The notes below the pieces were generated by a model that was not told the origin of the DNA, did not search any database, and saw only the letters and a list, made by a program, of their open reading frames with translations. Positions 27,577 to 37,760 of a DNA stretch of 64,000 bases are shown in pieces. This DNA is from an uncultured Fluviicola sp. (GTDB taxonomy: Bacteria; Bacteroidota; Bacteroidia; Flavobacteriales; Crocinitomicaceae). The first letter of the stretch is position 1. Each line of letters begins with the position of its first letter. The stretch spans positions 186,001 through 250,000 of the forward strand of contig NZ_CAMLDC010000005.1 of the NCBI RefSeq assembly GCF_946478805.1, written 5' to 3'. A program made the position numbers and the translations under genes.

Positions 27577-28356
27577 ATGTGTAACTACAGTAGAATTATT
27601 TTATTTTTTTTAGGATTAGGATTTATTTTTTCAATGAATTCATGTGGAACGAGAAGGAAAATGGTCTATTTTCAGGAAGGGTCATCCGCAGATTCTGTCG
27701 CTCATCATTTTACTCCGGTATTTGAAAAAGATGATTTCCTTTCCATAATAATAACCGCCGAAGATCCGGAATCAGCAAAGGCTTTTAACCTACCCCAACA
27801 AACTTCAACAATAAATTATGGATATACTACAGGAAATGCTGTCCCATACGGTTACCTGGTGGATTCAAGAGGTGAAATCGATTTGCCTATCCTTGGAAAA
27901 ATAATGGTTGCAGGAAAATCAAGAACAGAGTTGGTGGATACTATTCATACACTCTTGAATGGATACCTTAAAAATCCGACGGTCCAAATTCAGATTCAGA
28001 ATTTTAAAATAACAGTGCTCGGGGATGTCAAAAATCCCGGAACCTTTAAAATTCCAAACGAACGAATTACATTGATTGAAGCAATCGGATTATCCGGTGA
28101 TATGAGAATGTCTGGAGTTCGAAAAAATGTATTGGTTATAAGGGATTCATGCGGAATCAAACGTGAATTTCGGGTTGATATGACAAAAAAAGATCTCTTT
28201 TCATCACCGGCATACTATCTGAAACAAAATGACGTGGTTTATGTTGAACCGAATGTTGCTTCCAGGTCTGAAGGAACCCTGTGGAAAACAACAGGTGCCA
28301 TTTTTATTTCACTGACTTCTTTAGTTATCACGACTATTGCACTTATTACCCGTTAA
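27577..28356 (+). CDS. Polysaccharide export outer-membrane lipoprotein (Wza family)
   Basis: The 259-residue product has a lipobox (FSMNSC, Cys23), a poly-export domain with YLVDSRGEIDLPILGKIMV and an SLBB-like domain (ITVLGDVKNPGTFKIP). A C-terminal hydrophobic helix (IFISLTSLVITTIALIT) resembles the alpha-helical outer-membrane segment of Wza. It would form the outer-membrane channel for the glycan. Its stop directly precedes the next gene. Confidence 0.9.
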   Translation: MCNYSRIILFFLGLGFIFSMNSCGTRRKMVYFQEGSSADSVAHHFTPVFEKDDFLSIIITAEDPESAKAFNLPQQTSTINYGYTTGNAVPYGYLVDSRGEIDLPILGKIMVAGKSRTELVDTIHTLLNGYLKNPTVQIQIQNFKITVLGDVKNPGTFKIPNERITLIEAIGLSGDMRMSGVRKNVLVIRDSCGIKREFRVDMTKKDLFSSPAYYLKQNDVVYVEPNVASRSEGTLWKTTGAIFISLTSLVITTIALITR

Positions 28357-30732
28357 ATGGAAAGAAGAAATCAAGAAATAGGTTACATGAAAGATACGGA
28401 GCATAAGTTAGATATTCGAGAATTGGTTGATAAGTATCTGAGGCATTATTGGTGGTTCATCATATCATTTGTTCTTTCATTATTCCTGGCATATCTATAC
28501 GTTCACTATAAGGTTCCTGTTTATGAAAGTACGGCAACCGTTTTAATTGAACGGAATGATTTATCATCCGGTTCAGCTGAACTGAGCATGTTAAAAGATG
28601 TCGGACTTACGAATGACGGGAGCGTATTGGAAGATGAAATAGAATTGTTTAAATCGCGCACCTTGATGGAGGAGGTGGTTGCAGATTTGAGATTGAATTG
28701 GCGCTATGAAAATTTGGGAACGAAAACAGGATTTGTCAGGTCCGAATTGTTTGATGTCAACCCTATAAGTGTGATTCCGGTTTATACGGACAGTACTTTT
28801 TTGGAGGGGAGCCTGGTTTTTGAAGTAGAAATAAGTTCGAAAACCAAATTTCAGATTAAAAATGGTTTGGGTCTGAAGAATGGGTTTTACAAGTTTGGGG
28901 AAGTTTTGGCAACTCAATTTGGAGCAGTCAGTATAAAAAAGACAGCTCGTTTTGATGAACAATGGATAGGAAAGACCATTCGAGTTACATTAACTCCCTT
29001 TAATGAAGCAGTTAGCCGATTCCAAGAATCTTTCTCTGTCAGTTTGGCAAGTAAGGAGGCAAATCTGATCGTGCTTCGGATTCGTGGAAATGAAAGATTT
29101 AAGAATAATGCGGTTCTAAATCAGTTAATTGGCGAACATGAGGAAAATACCATTCTGAAAAAAAATGAAATTGTCCGCAATACGACTGATTTTATCAATG
29201 ATAGAATGAAATACATTGCCTCCGAACTTTCAGAAGTGGAAATGGAAGGGGAAAAGTATAAATCCCGTTATCACCTGATTGATGTGACTTCCGATGCTGC
29301 TTCTTACCTGGAGAAAGAAAGCGAAATCGAAAAACAGGTGATAGATAAAACCATTGAAAAGAACATCGTGAACTTCATGGTTGACTTTTTGGATAAAGAG
29401 GATGGATTTGACCGCTTATTGCCTACAAATCTCGGTTTGGAGGATGTTTCGATCGTTGACATGACCAACCAGTACAATAAATTGGTTTTGGAGCGCAATC
29501 AATTGGTCTCAATTTCCGGGGTAAAGAATCCGGGGGTTGAACGTATGGAATCCCAATTATCGAATATTCGGTCTTCCCTTAAAGCCAGTTTGAGAAATTT
29601 GAATAAGTCCCTCGATTTGAAGGTGAATAAACTGAATAGTGAAGAAGGGCTTTATCAATCAAAAATAGAAGATATTCCCAAGTATGAAAGAGAGTACAGG
29701 GATATTCTCCGGCAACAGCAGATCAAGGAGACCCTTTATTTATTCTTGTTGCAAAAGCGTGAAGAGAATGAAATTTCTTTAGCTTCAACTGTGGCCAATA
29801 TGCAAGTGGTTGATAAAGCATTTAGTGCGGAAGATCCTATTTCCCCCAAACCGAAAATTATTTTCTTAGTTGCGTGTTTCTTGGCGTTGTTGATCCCGGT
29901 CCTGATTATTTACTTGATGGATTTGCTGAACCGTAAGGTGAAAAACCGTACAGACGTTGAAAAGTTCGGATTGAATATATTAGCCGAGATTCCTGAATTT
30001 AAGGACAAGGACGAATCTATTGTACTGAACAAGCCGCATTCTGCAACTGCCGAATCTTTCAGAGCCTTGCGTGCAGGATTGTCTTTTATTCTGCCGTTGG
30101 AAGAATCTTCAGGCGGAAAAGTTATTTCCGTGACCTCAACTTTGGGCGGAGAAGGTAAAACGTTTACTTCGATCAATCTGGCATACATTTACGCTGCGAT
30201 TGGTAAAAAAGTGTTGTTGTTAGGTCTGGATCTTAGAAAGCCCCGTTTGCTGGATTATCTGGACTTGGAAAGCAAAATGGGATTATCCAATTATTTGGCA
30301 AACTCTGAAATAGATTGGAAAAGTCTGATCACAACAGTTGAACGGAATGGTCACCAGATTTCTGTTATCGCTTCCGGGGATATTCCTCCTAATCCGAGTG
30401 AGCTCCTGATGTCAGCAAGGCTAGAAAAATTATTTGAGGCTTTACGCTCGGAGTATGATGTGATTATTTTGGATAATGCACCTGTAGGATTGGTTGCTGA
30501 TGCTCTTATCACCAATAATTTATGTGATATGACCTTGTTTTTGGTTCGTGTAAATACTTTGGATAGACGAATGCTAAATTTGGTTTCTCAACTTAATGAA
30601 GATAATAAACTGAAGCGCTTATATGTTGTTTTGAACTCTGTGAAACAAATCAAGGGTGGGTATTATTACACATATTATGATGACGAAGTCAGGAAATATT
30701 CATTTTTAAAGTGGTTGAAGCGGAAGAAATAG
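28357..30732 (+). CDS. Polysaccharide copolymerase / tyrosine autokinase (Wzc family)
   Basis: This is a fused chain-length regulator and BY-kinase. An N-terminal Wzz domain has a first membrane helix (WWFIISFVLSLFLAYLYV), a long coiled-coil periplasmic part and a second helix (IIFLVACFLALLIPVLIIYL). The kinase domain has Walker A STLGGEGKTF, Walker A' LLLGLDLRKPRLL and Walker B VIILDNAP. The C-terminal tail is tyrosine-rich (GGYYYTYYDDEVRKY), the expected autophosphorylation cluster. The ATG at 28357 abuts the wza stop; a second ATG at 28387 (MKDTEHKLD) is also possible. Confidence 0.92.
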   Translation: MERRNQEIGYMKDTEHKLDIRELVDKYLRHYWWFIISFVLSLFLAYLYVHYKVPVYESTATVLIERNDLSSGSAELSMLKDVGLTNDGSVLEDEIELFKSRTLMEEVVADLRLNWRYENLGTKTGFVRSELFDVNPISVIPVYTDSTFLEGSLVFEVEISSKTKFQIKNGLGLKNGFYKFGEVLATQFGAVSIKKTARFDEQWIGKTIRVTLTPFNEAVSRFQESFSVSLASKEANLIVLRIRGNERFKNNAVLNQLIGEHEENTILKKNEIVRNTTDFINDRMKYIASELSEVEMEGEKYKSRYHLIDVTSDAASYLEKESEIEKQVIDKTIEKNIVNFMVDFLDKEDGFDRLLPTNLGLEDVSIVDMTNQYNKLVLERNQLVSISGVKNPGVERMESQLSNIRSSLKASLRNLNKSLDLKVNKLNSEEGLYQSKIEDIPKYEREYRDILRQQQIKETLYLFLLQKREENEISLASTVANMQVVDKAFSAEDPISPKPKIIFLVACFLALLIPVLIIYLMDLLNRKVKNRTDVEKFGLNILAEIPEFKDKDESIVLNKPHSATAESFRALRAGLSFILPLEESSGGKVISVTSTLGGEGKTFTSINLAYIYAAIGKKVLLLGLDLRKPRLLDYLDLESKMGLSNYLANSEIDWKSLITTVERNGHQISVIASGDIPPNPSELLMSARLEKLFEALRSEYDVIILDNAPVGLVADALITNNLCDMTLFLVRVNTLDRRMLNLVSQLNEDNKLKRLYVVLNSVKQIKGGYYYTYYDDEVRKYSFLKWLKRKK

Positions 30733-30738
30733 GAGGGA

Positions 30739-31383
30739 TTATTCTTTTGTGTAAACCAATTTTTTCCCGGTAAACAACGTTTTTTCCAATCGTTCCCACT
30801 GTTCAAAGGTGGGAGCGAGAATTGCAACCTCAGAACCATAGCGGGTGATCGTGCTCACTTGTAAAATAGATTGGAATACAGGTTGGTAATCCAATTCACT
30901 ATGAACAATGGTCATTTTTTCCCCTGCGAATGTGACGATGCTGGGTTCAAAATAAGTTCCTTCGTGGAAATTGATCACATATTTGTTGGTGTTTATTTTA
31001 GTAAACGTATTTAAAGAACCTTCGCCTGCAATTATAAGTTTTGACTCGATTCCGTAGTAATAGTTTTCACCTTCCAAAACACAGGGAAGTGAATCGTTGG
31101 CTTTTATTCCGAAGATATAATTTCCCCGGACTTGTAGTTTGGAAGATTCGCGGACTTGTTCCCTGGTAATGCTCGCAATTGCAACCGTCACAATTGAAAT
31201 CCCTTTTTCATCAATTACATAAGTCACTTGTGAATCGCTACTTTTGTATTTTCCAAAGTGAATTTTATCCGTAGTCTGTTGCGAACTGCTTCCATAAGGA
31301 AGAGGATCGGAAAACTGGACCGTTTTTTGGGAAAAACTTAAAAAATGTAGGAAAAGACTAAAAACAAGAAGAACTTTTTTCAT
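30739..31383 (-). CDS. Exported hypothetical protein
   Basis: A signal peptide (MKKVLLVFSLFLHFLSFSQ) precedes about 195 residues of mixed beta character without a recognised domain. The gene is divergent from recJ with only 25 bases between start codons, and its stop lies six bases from the convergent wzc stop. No function is proposed. Confidence 0.6.
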   Translation of the reverse strand: MKKVLLVFSLFLHFLSFSQKTVQFSDPLPYGSSSQQTTDKIHFGKYKSSDSQVTYVIDEKGISIVTVAIASITREQVRESSKLQVRGNYIFGIKANDSLPCVLEGENYYYGIESKLIIAGEGSLNTFTKINTNKYVINFHEGTYFEPSIVTFAGEKMTIVHSELDYQPVFQSILQVSTITRYGSEVAILAPTFEQWERLEKTLFTGKKLVYTKE

Positions 31384-31408
31384 AACTTATATTGGAAAAC
31401 GGAAATTT

Positions 31409-33133
31409 ATGCAAAAACACTGGTTTATCAAACAAATACCATCTTCTGAAAAAATTCAAGCCACTATCGATGACTTAAAAGTGAGTCCGATTATGGCATC
31501 CTTACTTACTCAAAGGAATCTTACAACTCTCCCGCAAATTCGTTCATTTTTCACTCCTGAATTAGGCGATTTGCACGATCCATTGTTGATGTTGAACATG
31601 GCTGAGGCTGTTGAACGATTGGATCGAGCAATTGAGTCAGGTGAACGAATCCTGATTTTCGGAGATTACGATGTGGATGGAACAACTTCAGTGGCTTTGG
31701 TTTATAGTGTTTTGCAAGATCTTGCTTCCATTGATTTTTACATTCCGGATCGCTACGAAGAAGGCTATGGTTTATCCTACAAGGGAATTGATACTGCTTT
31801 GGAAAACGGATGCGGTCTTCTGATCGCTCTGGACTGCGGAATAAAGGAGGTGGAGAAAGTGAAATATGCCAATGAAAAGGGATTGGACATCATTATTTGT
31901 GATCATCATACACCCGGATCCGAAATCCCGGATTGCATTGTTCTGGATCCCAAACAAGCGGGCTGTGAATATCCGTTCAAGGAATTATGTGGTTGCGGAG
32001 TCGGTTTTAAATTGCTTCAGGCTTGGTTTTCGAAGACCGGGAAGGATATGGATCAATTGTTCGGTTACCTGGATTTGGTGGCAATTGCTATCGGGGCGGA
32101 TATTGTTCCGGTTACCGGTGAGAACCGTATTCTTTGTAAACACGGGATTCAACGACTGAATGAGAGCCCGCGTGCGGGTATTCTGGCTTTGGTTGAACAG
32201 GCCCAACGTTCATTCCCCCTCGATTTGTCGAATGTGGTTTTTACAATTGCTCCGAGAATTAATGCTGCTGGTCGATTGAAAAGTGGTTCAAGAGCAGTTG
32301 AATTATTGTTGGCCGGATCGAAAGAAGAAGCGAAAAGAATAGCGTTGGAAATAGATGAATACAATTCGGAAAGACGTATTCTGGATGCACAAACCACTTT
32401 GGAAGCACTCGAACTCATAGCACAGGATGATCTTTTTATCAATCGGAAATCAACTGTTGTTTTTCAATCGGATTGGCATAAAGGGGTTGTTGGAATTGTC
32501 GCTTCCAGGTTGATAGAGCATCACTATCGTCCGACGATTGTTCTGACGGAAAGTAAAGGAGAAGCGACCGGTTCTGCTCGTTCGGTTTCCGGGTTTAATG
32601 TATACGAGGCAATTACTTCCTGCGAACATTTGTTGACGCAATATGGCGGACATCAGCATGCTGCCGGCCTTACGTTACCTTTGGAGAACATTACCTTGTT
32701 CAGGGAGCATTTTGATGCATACGTTCAGGAGAACATCCAACCTTTGGATGAAGTGGAGGATTTGGTAATTGACTTGGAAATAGCCGCTTCGAATTTATTC
32801 CTTGCCGGTGAATCGACACTCCAGGTTCCACGGATTTACCGGATGTTGGAGCAGATGGAACCTTTTGGACCGGGAAATGACAAACCGGTTTTTTGCATCC
32901 GGAATGCGTATGCAAGCAAACAACGAATCTTAAAGGAAGCGCATTTGAAATTTGATCTGGTAGATCCGGTTTCCGGAATAGAGCTTTCGGCAATCGGGTT
33001 CAATATGGCTGATAAAATCGATCTGATCGCGTCAGGATGTGCTTTCGATTGTGCGTTTACCCTCGAAGCAAATACCTGGCAAAACCGCACGACTTTGCAG
33101 ATCCAGGTCAGAGATATACGAGAAACATTATAA
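31409..33133 (+). CDS. recJ: Single-stranded-DNA-specific exonuclease RecJ
   Basis: RecJ is a 5'-3' exonuclease on single-stranded DNA, used in recombination and mismatch repair. The DHH phosphoesterase core has FGDYDVDGTTS (Asp86, Asp88, Asp90), a conserved LDCG (Asp142) and CDHHTPG (Asp165, His166, His167). The DHHA1 motif GGHQHAAGLTL follows and an OB-fold region ends the protein. At 574 residues it is a normal length. Confidence 0.96.
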   Translation: MQKHWFIKQIPSSEKIQATIDDLKVSPIMASLLTQRNLTTLPQIRSFFTPELGDLHDPLLMLNMAEAVERLDRAIESGERILIFGDYDVDGTTSVALVYSVLQDLASIDFYIPDRYEEGYGLSYKGIDTALENGCGLLIALDCGIKEVEKVKYANEKGLDIIICDHHTPGSEIPDCIVLDPKQAGCEYPFKELCGCGVGFKLLQAWFSKTGKDMDQLFGYLDLVAIAIGADIVPVTGENRILCKHGIQRLNESPRAGILALVEQAQRSFPLDLSNVVFTIAPRINAAGRLKSGSRAVELLLAGSKEEAKRIALEIDEYNSERRILDAQTTLEALELIAQDDLFINRKSTVVFQSDWHKGVVGIVASRLIEHHYRPTIVLTESKGEATGSARSVSGFNVYEAITSCEHLLTQYGGHQHAAGLTLPLENITLFREHFDAYVQENIQPLDEVEDLVIDLEIAASNLFLAGESTLQVPRIYRMLEQMEPFGPGNDKPVFCIRNAYASKQRILKEAHLKFDLVDPVSGIELSAIGFNMADKIDLIASGCAFDCAFTLEANTWQNRTTLQIQVRDIRETL

Positions 33134-33174
33134 AACCATGTAGGCACGCGACGCATCGCGTGCCTACATGGTTT
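33133..33174. repeat. REP-like perfect palindrome
   Basis: AAACCATGTAGGCACGCG (33133-33150) is the exact reverse complement of 33157-33174, with a six-base loop ACGCAT. An 18-base perfect stem this GC-rich stands out from the AT-rich surroundings and resembles dispersed REP-type palindromes. It lies between the convergent recJ and acyl-CoA carboxylase genes, directly after the recJ stop, and may also act as a terminator or RNA end. Confidence 0.85.
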
Positions 33175-33185
33175 ATATGAAAATA

Positions 33186-34730
33186 TTACAATGGGATGTT
33201 CCCGTGTTTTTTCTTTGGTAATGTTTCCGATTTTTTCTCGAGTGATTTGAAAGCGGCAATCAGGATACTTCTGGTTTCCTCCGGTAGGATAACTGCATCA
33301 ACAATACCTCTTTCGGCTGCGCGATAAGGATTGGCGAATAATTCAGCGTATTCCGCCTCTTTCTCTTTCCATTTTGCCTCCTTGTCTTCTGCCGCAGCGA
33401 TTTCCGATTTAAAGATGATTTCTGCAGCACCCTTTGCTCCCATTACTGCGATCTCACCGGTTGGCCAAGCATAGTTCAAATCCGCACCAATATTTTTTGA
33501 ATTCATTACATCGAATGCACCACCGTATGCCTTGCGTGTAATTACGGTGATTCTTGGAACAGTAGCTTCAGAGAACGCATACAATAATTTGGCTCCATGG
33601 GTAATGATTCCACGCCATTCCTGATCCGTTCCAGGAAGGAACCCGGGTACATCTTCCAAGACCAATAACGGGATATTGAATGAATCGCAAAAACGAACGA
33701 AACGCGCACCTTTCCTGGAAGAGTCAATATCCAGAACTCCAGCCATTGAAGCAGGTTGGTTTGCAACGATTCCAATGGATCTTCCGTCCAAACGTGCAAA
33801 TCCAACTACAATGTTTGGTGCAAAGTCAGCCTGTACTTCACGGAATGTATCGTCATCAATCAAACAATCAATTATTTCGCGGATATCATAAGGTAAATTC
33901 GAATTTTCCGGTACAATTTGTTGAATGCGGTTCAATTTTTCTTTAGCAAATAAAGCTGTTTCAAATTGAGGTGCCAATTCCATCGCATTTTGTGGAATAT
34001 AAGTCATTAACTCACGAACTTTTCGCAAGCACTCGACATCATTTGCAGCTGTAAAATGAGTCACACCTGATTTTTCAGCATGTGCTTTCGCTCCACCAAG
34101 ATCTTCCGAGCTTACTTCTTCATGTGTTACCGTCTTCACAACACTTGGTCCCGTAACGAACATATAGGAAGTATCTTCCACCATAAAAACGAAGTCCGTC
34201 AAGGCAGGTGAATAAACAGCACCACCAGCACAAGGTCCCATGATCACTGAAATCTGTGGAATTGCTCCTGAAGCTCGTGTATTGCGATAGAAAATATCGG
34301 CATAACCTGCTAATGAAACAACCCCTTCCTGGATTCTTGCACCGCCGGAATCATTCAATCCGATAACCGGTGTACCATTTTTCATGGCTAAGTCCAATAC
34401 TTTGCAAATTTTTTGAGCGTGAGTTTCAGAAAGAGAACCTCCGAGAACCGTGAAATCCTGTGAAAAAGCATACACCACTCGTCCATGAATTGTCCCAAAT
34501 CCTGTAATGACTCCGTCACCCGGACTTTTTGTCTTATCCAGTCCAAATGAAGTGGCACGATGTTCCACAAACATTCCAATTTCCTGGAAAGAGCCTTCAT
34601 CCATCAACAAAGTGATCCGTTCTCGTGCGCTTAGTTTTCCTTGAGCATGTTGTTTGTCAATTCTTGCTTGTCCACCGCCTAATTGAGCAGCTTCGCGTTT
34701 TTGAATTAATTCAGCATTCTTTTCTTTCAT
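33186..34730 (-). CDS. Acyl-CoA carboxylase beta subunit (propionyl-CoA carboxylase type)
   Basis: The 514-residue protein belongs to the carboxyltransferase family (PccB/MmdA). It transfers CO2 from biotin to propionyl- or acetyl-CoA. Motifs include [19 protein letters not shown], the oxyanion-hole [26 protein letters not shown] and in the C-terminal half [20 protein letters not shown] and [13 protein letters not shown]. The end, KKKHGNIPL, is typical of PccB. The biotin-bearing alpha subunit is not adjacent. A TATCTTTG box precedes it. Confidence 0.93.
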   Translation of the reverse strand: MKEKNAELIQKREAAQLGGGQARIDKQHAQGKLSARERITLLMDEGSFQEIGMFVEHRATSFGLDKTKSPGDGVITGFGTIHGRVVYAFSQDFTVLGGSLSETHAQKICKVLDLAMKNGTPVIGLNDSGGARIQEGVVSLAGYADIFYRNTRASGAIPQISVIMGPCAGGAVYSPALTDFVFMVEDTSYMFVTGPSVVKTVTHEEVSSEDLGGAKAHAEKSGVTHFTAANDVECLRKVRELMTYIPQNAMELAPQFETALFAKEKLNRIQQIVPENSNLPYDIREIIDCLIDDDTFREVQADFAPNIVVGFARLDGRSIGIVANQPASMAGVLDIDSSRKGARFVRFCDSFNIPLLVLEDVPGFLPGTDQEWRGIITHGAKLLYAFSEATVPRITVITRKAYGGAFDVMNSKNIGADLNYAWPTGEIAVMGAKGAAEIIFKSEIAAAEDKEAKWKEKEAEYAELFANPYRAAERGIVDAVILPEETRSILIAAFKSLEKKSETLPKKKHGNIPL

Positions 34731-34750
34731 GAAAAAAGGTTTGTGGGTAT

Positions 34751-34758
34751 CAAAGATA
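34751..34758 (-). promoter_or_regulatory. -7 promoter box of the acyl-CoA carboxylase gene
   Basis: TATCTTTG on the minus strand lies 20 bases before the ATG at 34730. Confidence 0.45.
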
Positions 34759-34960
34759 CACTTTCAAGTTAAAACTTGGTTTTCAATCTGTAAAACGCTT
34801 TGTTTTGGAATTGATCTGTTTGAATTTATGAAGAGAAAATCAATCTCGTTCTCTTTTGTAAATCAATGAATTAAATGCCTTGTCGTAAAGATGCGTTGTC
34901 CGTTTTTAGGTAACTGGTTGGTATAAATAAAAAATGGTATCTTAGTTAAAACGACTTGTT

Positions 34961-35722
34961 ATGAAGCGATCGATTTCTTTTTTCTTTTTGATTTTCGTGT
35001 TGGCGGTATCCTTGGGTTGCAAAAAAGACAGCAAACGGCGCATTGAAAAGTTTCATCGGCAGGATGTCGGATATTCCGCTTTCGGAATCCTTTCCGATAA
35101 GGATTATAAATCCCTGACGGTTGAAATTATCTACATGACTGGATTTAAACCAACGGATCTGGCAATCGAACATCTGAAAGAACTTATTTCAGCTCAGTGC
35201 AATAAACCGGATGGAGTTCGGTTTGTTTTCCGAGAGATTTCTCCCCAAGGAAATAGCAATTATTCTGTCGATGATGCCGTGTCAATAGAAAACGAATACA
35301 GGCAGGAATTTACTTACCGAAAGGATTTGGCGATTTGTTTCCTGTTTTTGGATGGCCCTTCAAGTGACGACCAAGGTTCCGCGATGGTTTTGGGACAAGC
35401 GTATTACAATACTTCCATGGTGATTTATGAAAAATCCTTACAGGACAATTCGGGTGGATTCGGTGAACCTGAATTGTATAAATTGGAAACAACTGTCATC
35501 AACCATGAATTCGGCCACATACTTGGCTTGGTGAATAATGGAACAGAAATGTATAATGCTCACCAGGATACGGCAAACGGTTCTCATTGTATTCATTCTG
35601 ATTGCTTGATGTATTGGGAAGCCGAGACCGGAAGCTTGTTTTCAAACTTGATTGGCAATTCACCTATTCCAACCTTTGATCAGGATTGTTTAAAGGATCT
35701 GAAGGAGAAAGGAGGAAAATAA
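34961..35722 (+). CDS. Metzincin-like metalloprotease lipoprotein
   Basis: The lipobox LAVSLGC (Cys20) predicts a lipid anchor. The zinc-binding motif is NHEFGHILGLVNNG: His182, Glu183, His186 and Gly189 fit HExxHxxG, but the third ligand position (192) is Asn rather than His. A Met-turn-like segment (DCLMYW) follows at about residue 215. Bacteroidota have related proteins annotated as membrane metalloproteases. His201 (NAHQD) or another residue might supply the third ligand. The substrate is unknown and the gene stands alone. Confidence 0.8.
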   Translation: MKRSISFFFLIFVLAVSLGCKKDSKRRIEKFHRQDVGYSAFGILSDKDYKSLTVEIIYMTGFKPTDLAIEHLKELISAQCNKPDGVRFVFREISPQGNSNYSVDDAVSIENEYRQEFTYRKDLAICFLFLDGPSSDDQGSAMVLGQAYYNTSMVIYEKSLQDNSGGFGEPELYKLETTVINHEFGHILGLVNNGTEMYNAHQDTANGSHCIHSDCLMYWEAETGSLFSNLIGNSPIPTFDQDCLKDLKEKGGK

Positions 35723-35801
35723 TTTAACCAATTTTACATATTCTCCGGTTCCTGTTTCCTTTCAATTTTTGTAATTTTTCTTTCAACCCGTTCGATTTGA
35801 T

Positions 35802-36260
35802 ATGAAAAGAATAAACAAAATCCTGGCAATTGCTTTAATTCCCTCGCTCTTTATTCAATCTTGTATTGTGTCCGGACCAAAATACACCCATGTGGAAAAG
35901 GTGATGGAACTTCGTCCCGGAATGAGCATGGATACGGTGAACAGTAGGTTGGGAATCAAGCCATACGATATCGATGTATACGATTCAACGGGAAATCGCT
36001 CATTCATTTATAAATACCGTACAACAGATCGTAAAACAATACCCTTTTTCCTCAAAGAAACAAACGGGAAGGTGAAGATCGGAAAGTATATGGATCTGGT
36101 TGCTTATTATGATTCGACGAATATCGCCTACCGGTTCGAATCAAGAATAACGGATTCCAAGGTCGATCAAAAGAAATTCAATATAAATGTCTTAGTGACT
36201 ATTGTCACAGTGGTGGTACCGGCTTTGCTGGTTTATCTTGGGATACAAAAAACAAAATAA
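35802..36260 (+). CDS. Small lipoprotein with BamE/SmpA-like motif
   Basis: The lipobox is LFIQSC (Cys21). The next part, VEKVMELRPGMSMDTVNSRLG, resembles the start of the SmpA/BamE fold, in which a short helix pair follows L-x-x-G-M. A hydrophobic stretch near the C-terminus (NVLVTIVTVVVPALLVYLGI) suggests a membrane helix, which BamE lacks. A role in outer-membrane assembly is only a possibility. Confidence 0.55.
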   Translation: MKRINKILAIALIPSLFIQSCIVSGPKYTHVEKVMELRPGMSMDTVNSRLGIKPYDIDVYDSTGNRSFIYKYRTTDRKTIPFFLKETNGKVKIGKYMDLVAYYDSTNIAYRFESRITDSKVDQKKFNINVLVTIVTVVVPALLVYLGIQKTK

Positions 36261-36524
36261 TTTTGGTGGTATTTTCAGTATCAAGGCTTATTTTTTCGTT
36301 ATGAGGATTTATTAATGATGATTTTGGTTTGTTTTTTCCCATTTAAGATGCTGAAAAAGATGATCTTCGTCATATTAACCGAACATGATTTCCCGTTTCC
36401 CCTTTATTCCCCTGGCTTTCGGGTTGTTTATATCCATTCTAAATTAAATAACCTGACAGTTTTCTGACAATTCAGAGCATCTTGTTTCCCAATTTTGCAG
36501 CATACAAGCTAGAAAGTTACCACA

Positions 36525-37751
36525 GTGATTAAGCAACTGCACACAATCGCATTTACGCATCGAAATTTGGAAGTCTCCAAGATTGGAGTTTTGCATATAG
36601 AACAAGATTCTGTTCAATCGCGTTTTCAATCAGTTAAGGAACGTTTACACATTGATGAGATCATGTTCTTGTCGACCTGTAACCGCGTAGAATACTTTTT
36701 AGTGACCAATGAAATTGTTTCTCCGGAGTTTTTATTCGACTTCTTTTCGGCGCTTTATCCGGATTTTGAAGAAGAAAAAGTAAACTTTTTTGCTTCGAAG
36801 GCCTTGATTTATGGAAAAATGGAATCTGTAAATCATGCATTGAGAGTAGCGTCTTCGATTGATTCTTTAGTCATCGGTGAACGTGAGATTATCACTCAGG
36901 TTCGCCAAGCGTATGAGCAATCACGTGATTTGGGGCTTTCCGGAGACACACTGCGCATTTTGTTCAGACATACCATTGAAACAGCAAAACGTGTTTATAC
37001 CGAAACAAAAATATCCCTGAAACCGGTTTCAGTTGTTTCTATTGCCTATCAGCGATTAGTTGGAATGGATGCCCCAAGAGATGCGCGCGTCCTGGCAATT
37101 GGAGCAGGTGTTACAAATACTGCGATGCTGCGTTTTTTGAAAAAACACGGAATGAGCAATTTTGTGATTTTCAACAGGACGCTTGAAAAAGCCCAAATTT
37201 TAGCGGAGGAATTAGGAGGAAAGGCATTTCCTTTAAGTGAATTGGCAAATTATACGGAAGGTTTTGATATCCTGGTTTCTTGTACCGGTTCTGAAGAGGT
37301 TATCGTCGATGAAAAATTGTACGCCAATCTACTGAACGGTGAATCGAATCCTAAGATCACGGTTGATCTGGCATTGCCAAGTGATATTTCTGCTGAAGTT
37401 CATGCCACCAATCCCACAAGAAATATTTCAATAGAAGTTCTTCAACGCATTTCGGACGGTCATTTGGAAGAACGCTCGCAAGAAGTTATTCACGTAGAGC
37501 AAATTTTAGATGATGCGAATAATGAATTCCGGAATATCGCTAAAATGCGGGCAATAGAAGTTGCAATGAGACCTGTTCCACAAATGGTTAAAGATATTCG
37601 TGCAACTGCGTTCAACGAGATTTTCAAGAATGAATTGGATCAATTAGATCCTTCTTCGATGGAGATCCTGGAAAAGGTAGTCGGTTACATGGAGAAAAAA
37701 TACATGAGCATGCCAATGATTATGGCAAAGGAAATCATGTTTAAATCTTAA
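36525..37751 (+). CDS. hemA: Glutamyl-tRNA reductase
   Basis: HemA reduces Glu-tRNA to glutamate-1-semialdehyde, the first committed step of C5-pathway tetrapyrrole synthesis. The catalytic Cys52 lies in FLSTCNRVEYF, and the substrate-binding GEREIITQVRQAY and NADPH-binding VLAIGAGVTNTAMLRFL are present. The start is GTG at 36525 (MIKQLHTIAFTHRN). It is followed nine bases later by hemC, so hemA-hemC-hemD form one operon. Confidence 0.96.
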   Translation: MIKQLHTIAFTHRNLEVSKIGVLHIEQDSVQSRFQSVKERLHIDEIMFLSTCNRVEYFLVTNEIVSPEFLFDFFSALYPDFEEEKVNFFASKALIYGKMESVNHALRVASSIDSLVIGEREIITQVRQAYEQSRDLGLSGDTLRILFRHTIETAKRVYTETKISLKPVSVVSIAYQRLVGMDAPRDARVLAIGAGVTNTAMLRFLKKHGMSNFVIFNRTLEKAQILAEELGGKAFPLSELANYTEGFDILVSCTGSEEVIVDEKLYANLLNGESNPKITVDLALPSDISAEVHATNPTRNISIEVLQRISDGHLEERSQEVIHVEQILDDANNEFRNIAKMRAIEVAMRPVPQMVKDIRATAFNEIFKNELDQLDPSSMEILEKVVGYMEKKYMSMPMIMAKEIMFKS

Positions 37752-37760
37752 TTTTACTTC

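Noticed and set aside
31384..31408. Bidirectional promoter in the 25 bases between recJ and the exported hypothetical gene
   Set aside because: Only one-mismatch versions of TAnnTTTG were found, and they would lie partly in coding sequence.
36261..36524. Possible small RNA or riboswitch upstream of hemA
   Set aside because: No stable conserved fold was recognised; only a CAATTTTG sequence resembling a weak -7 box is visible.
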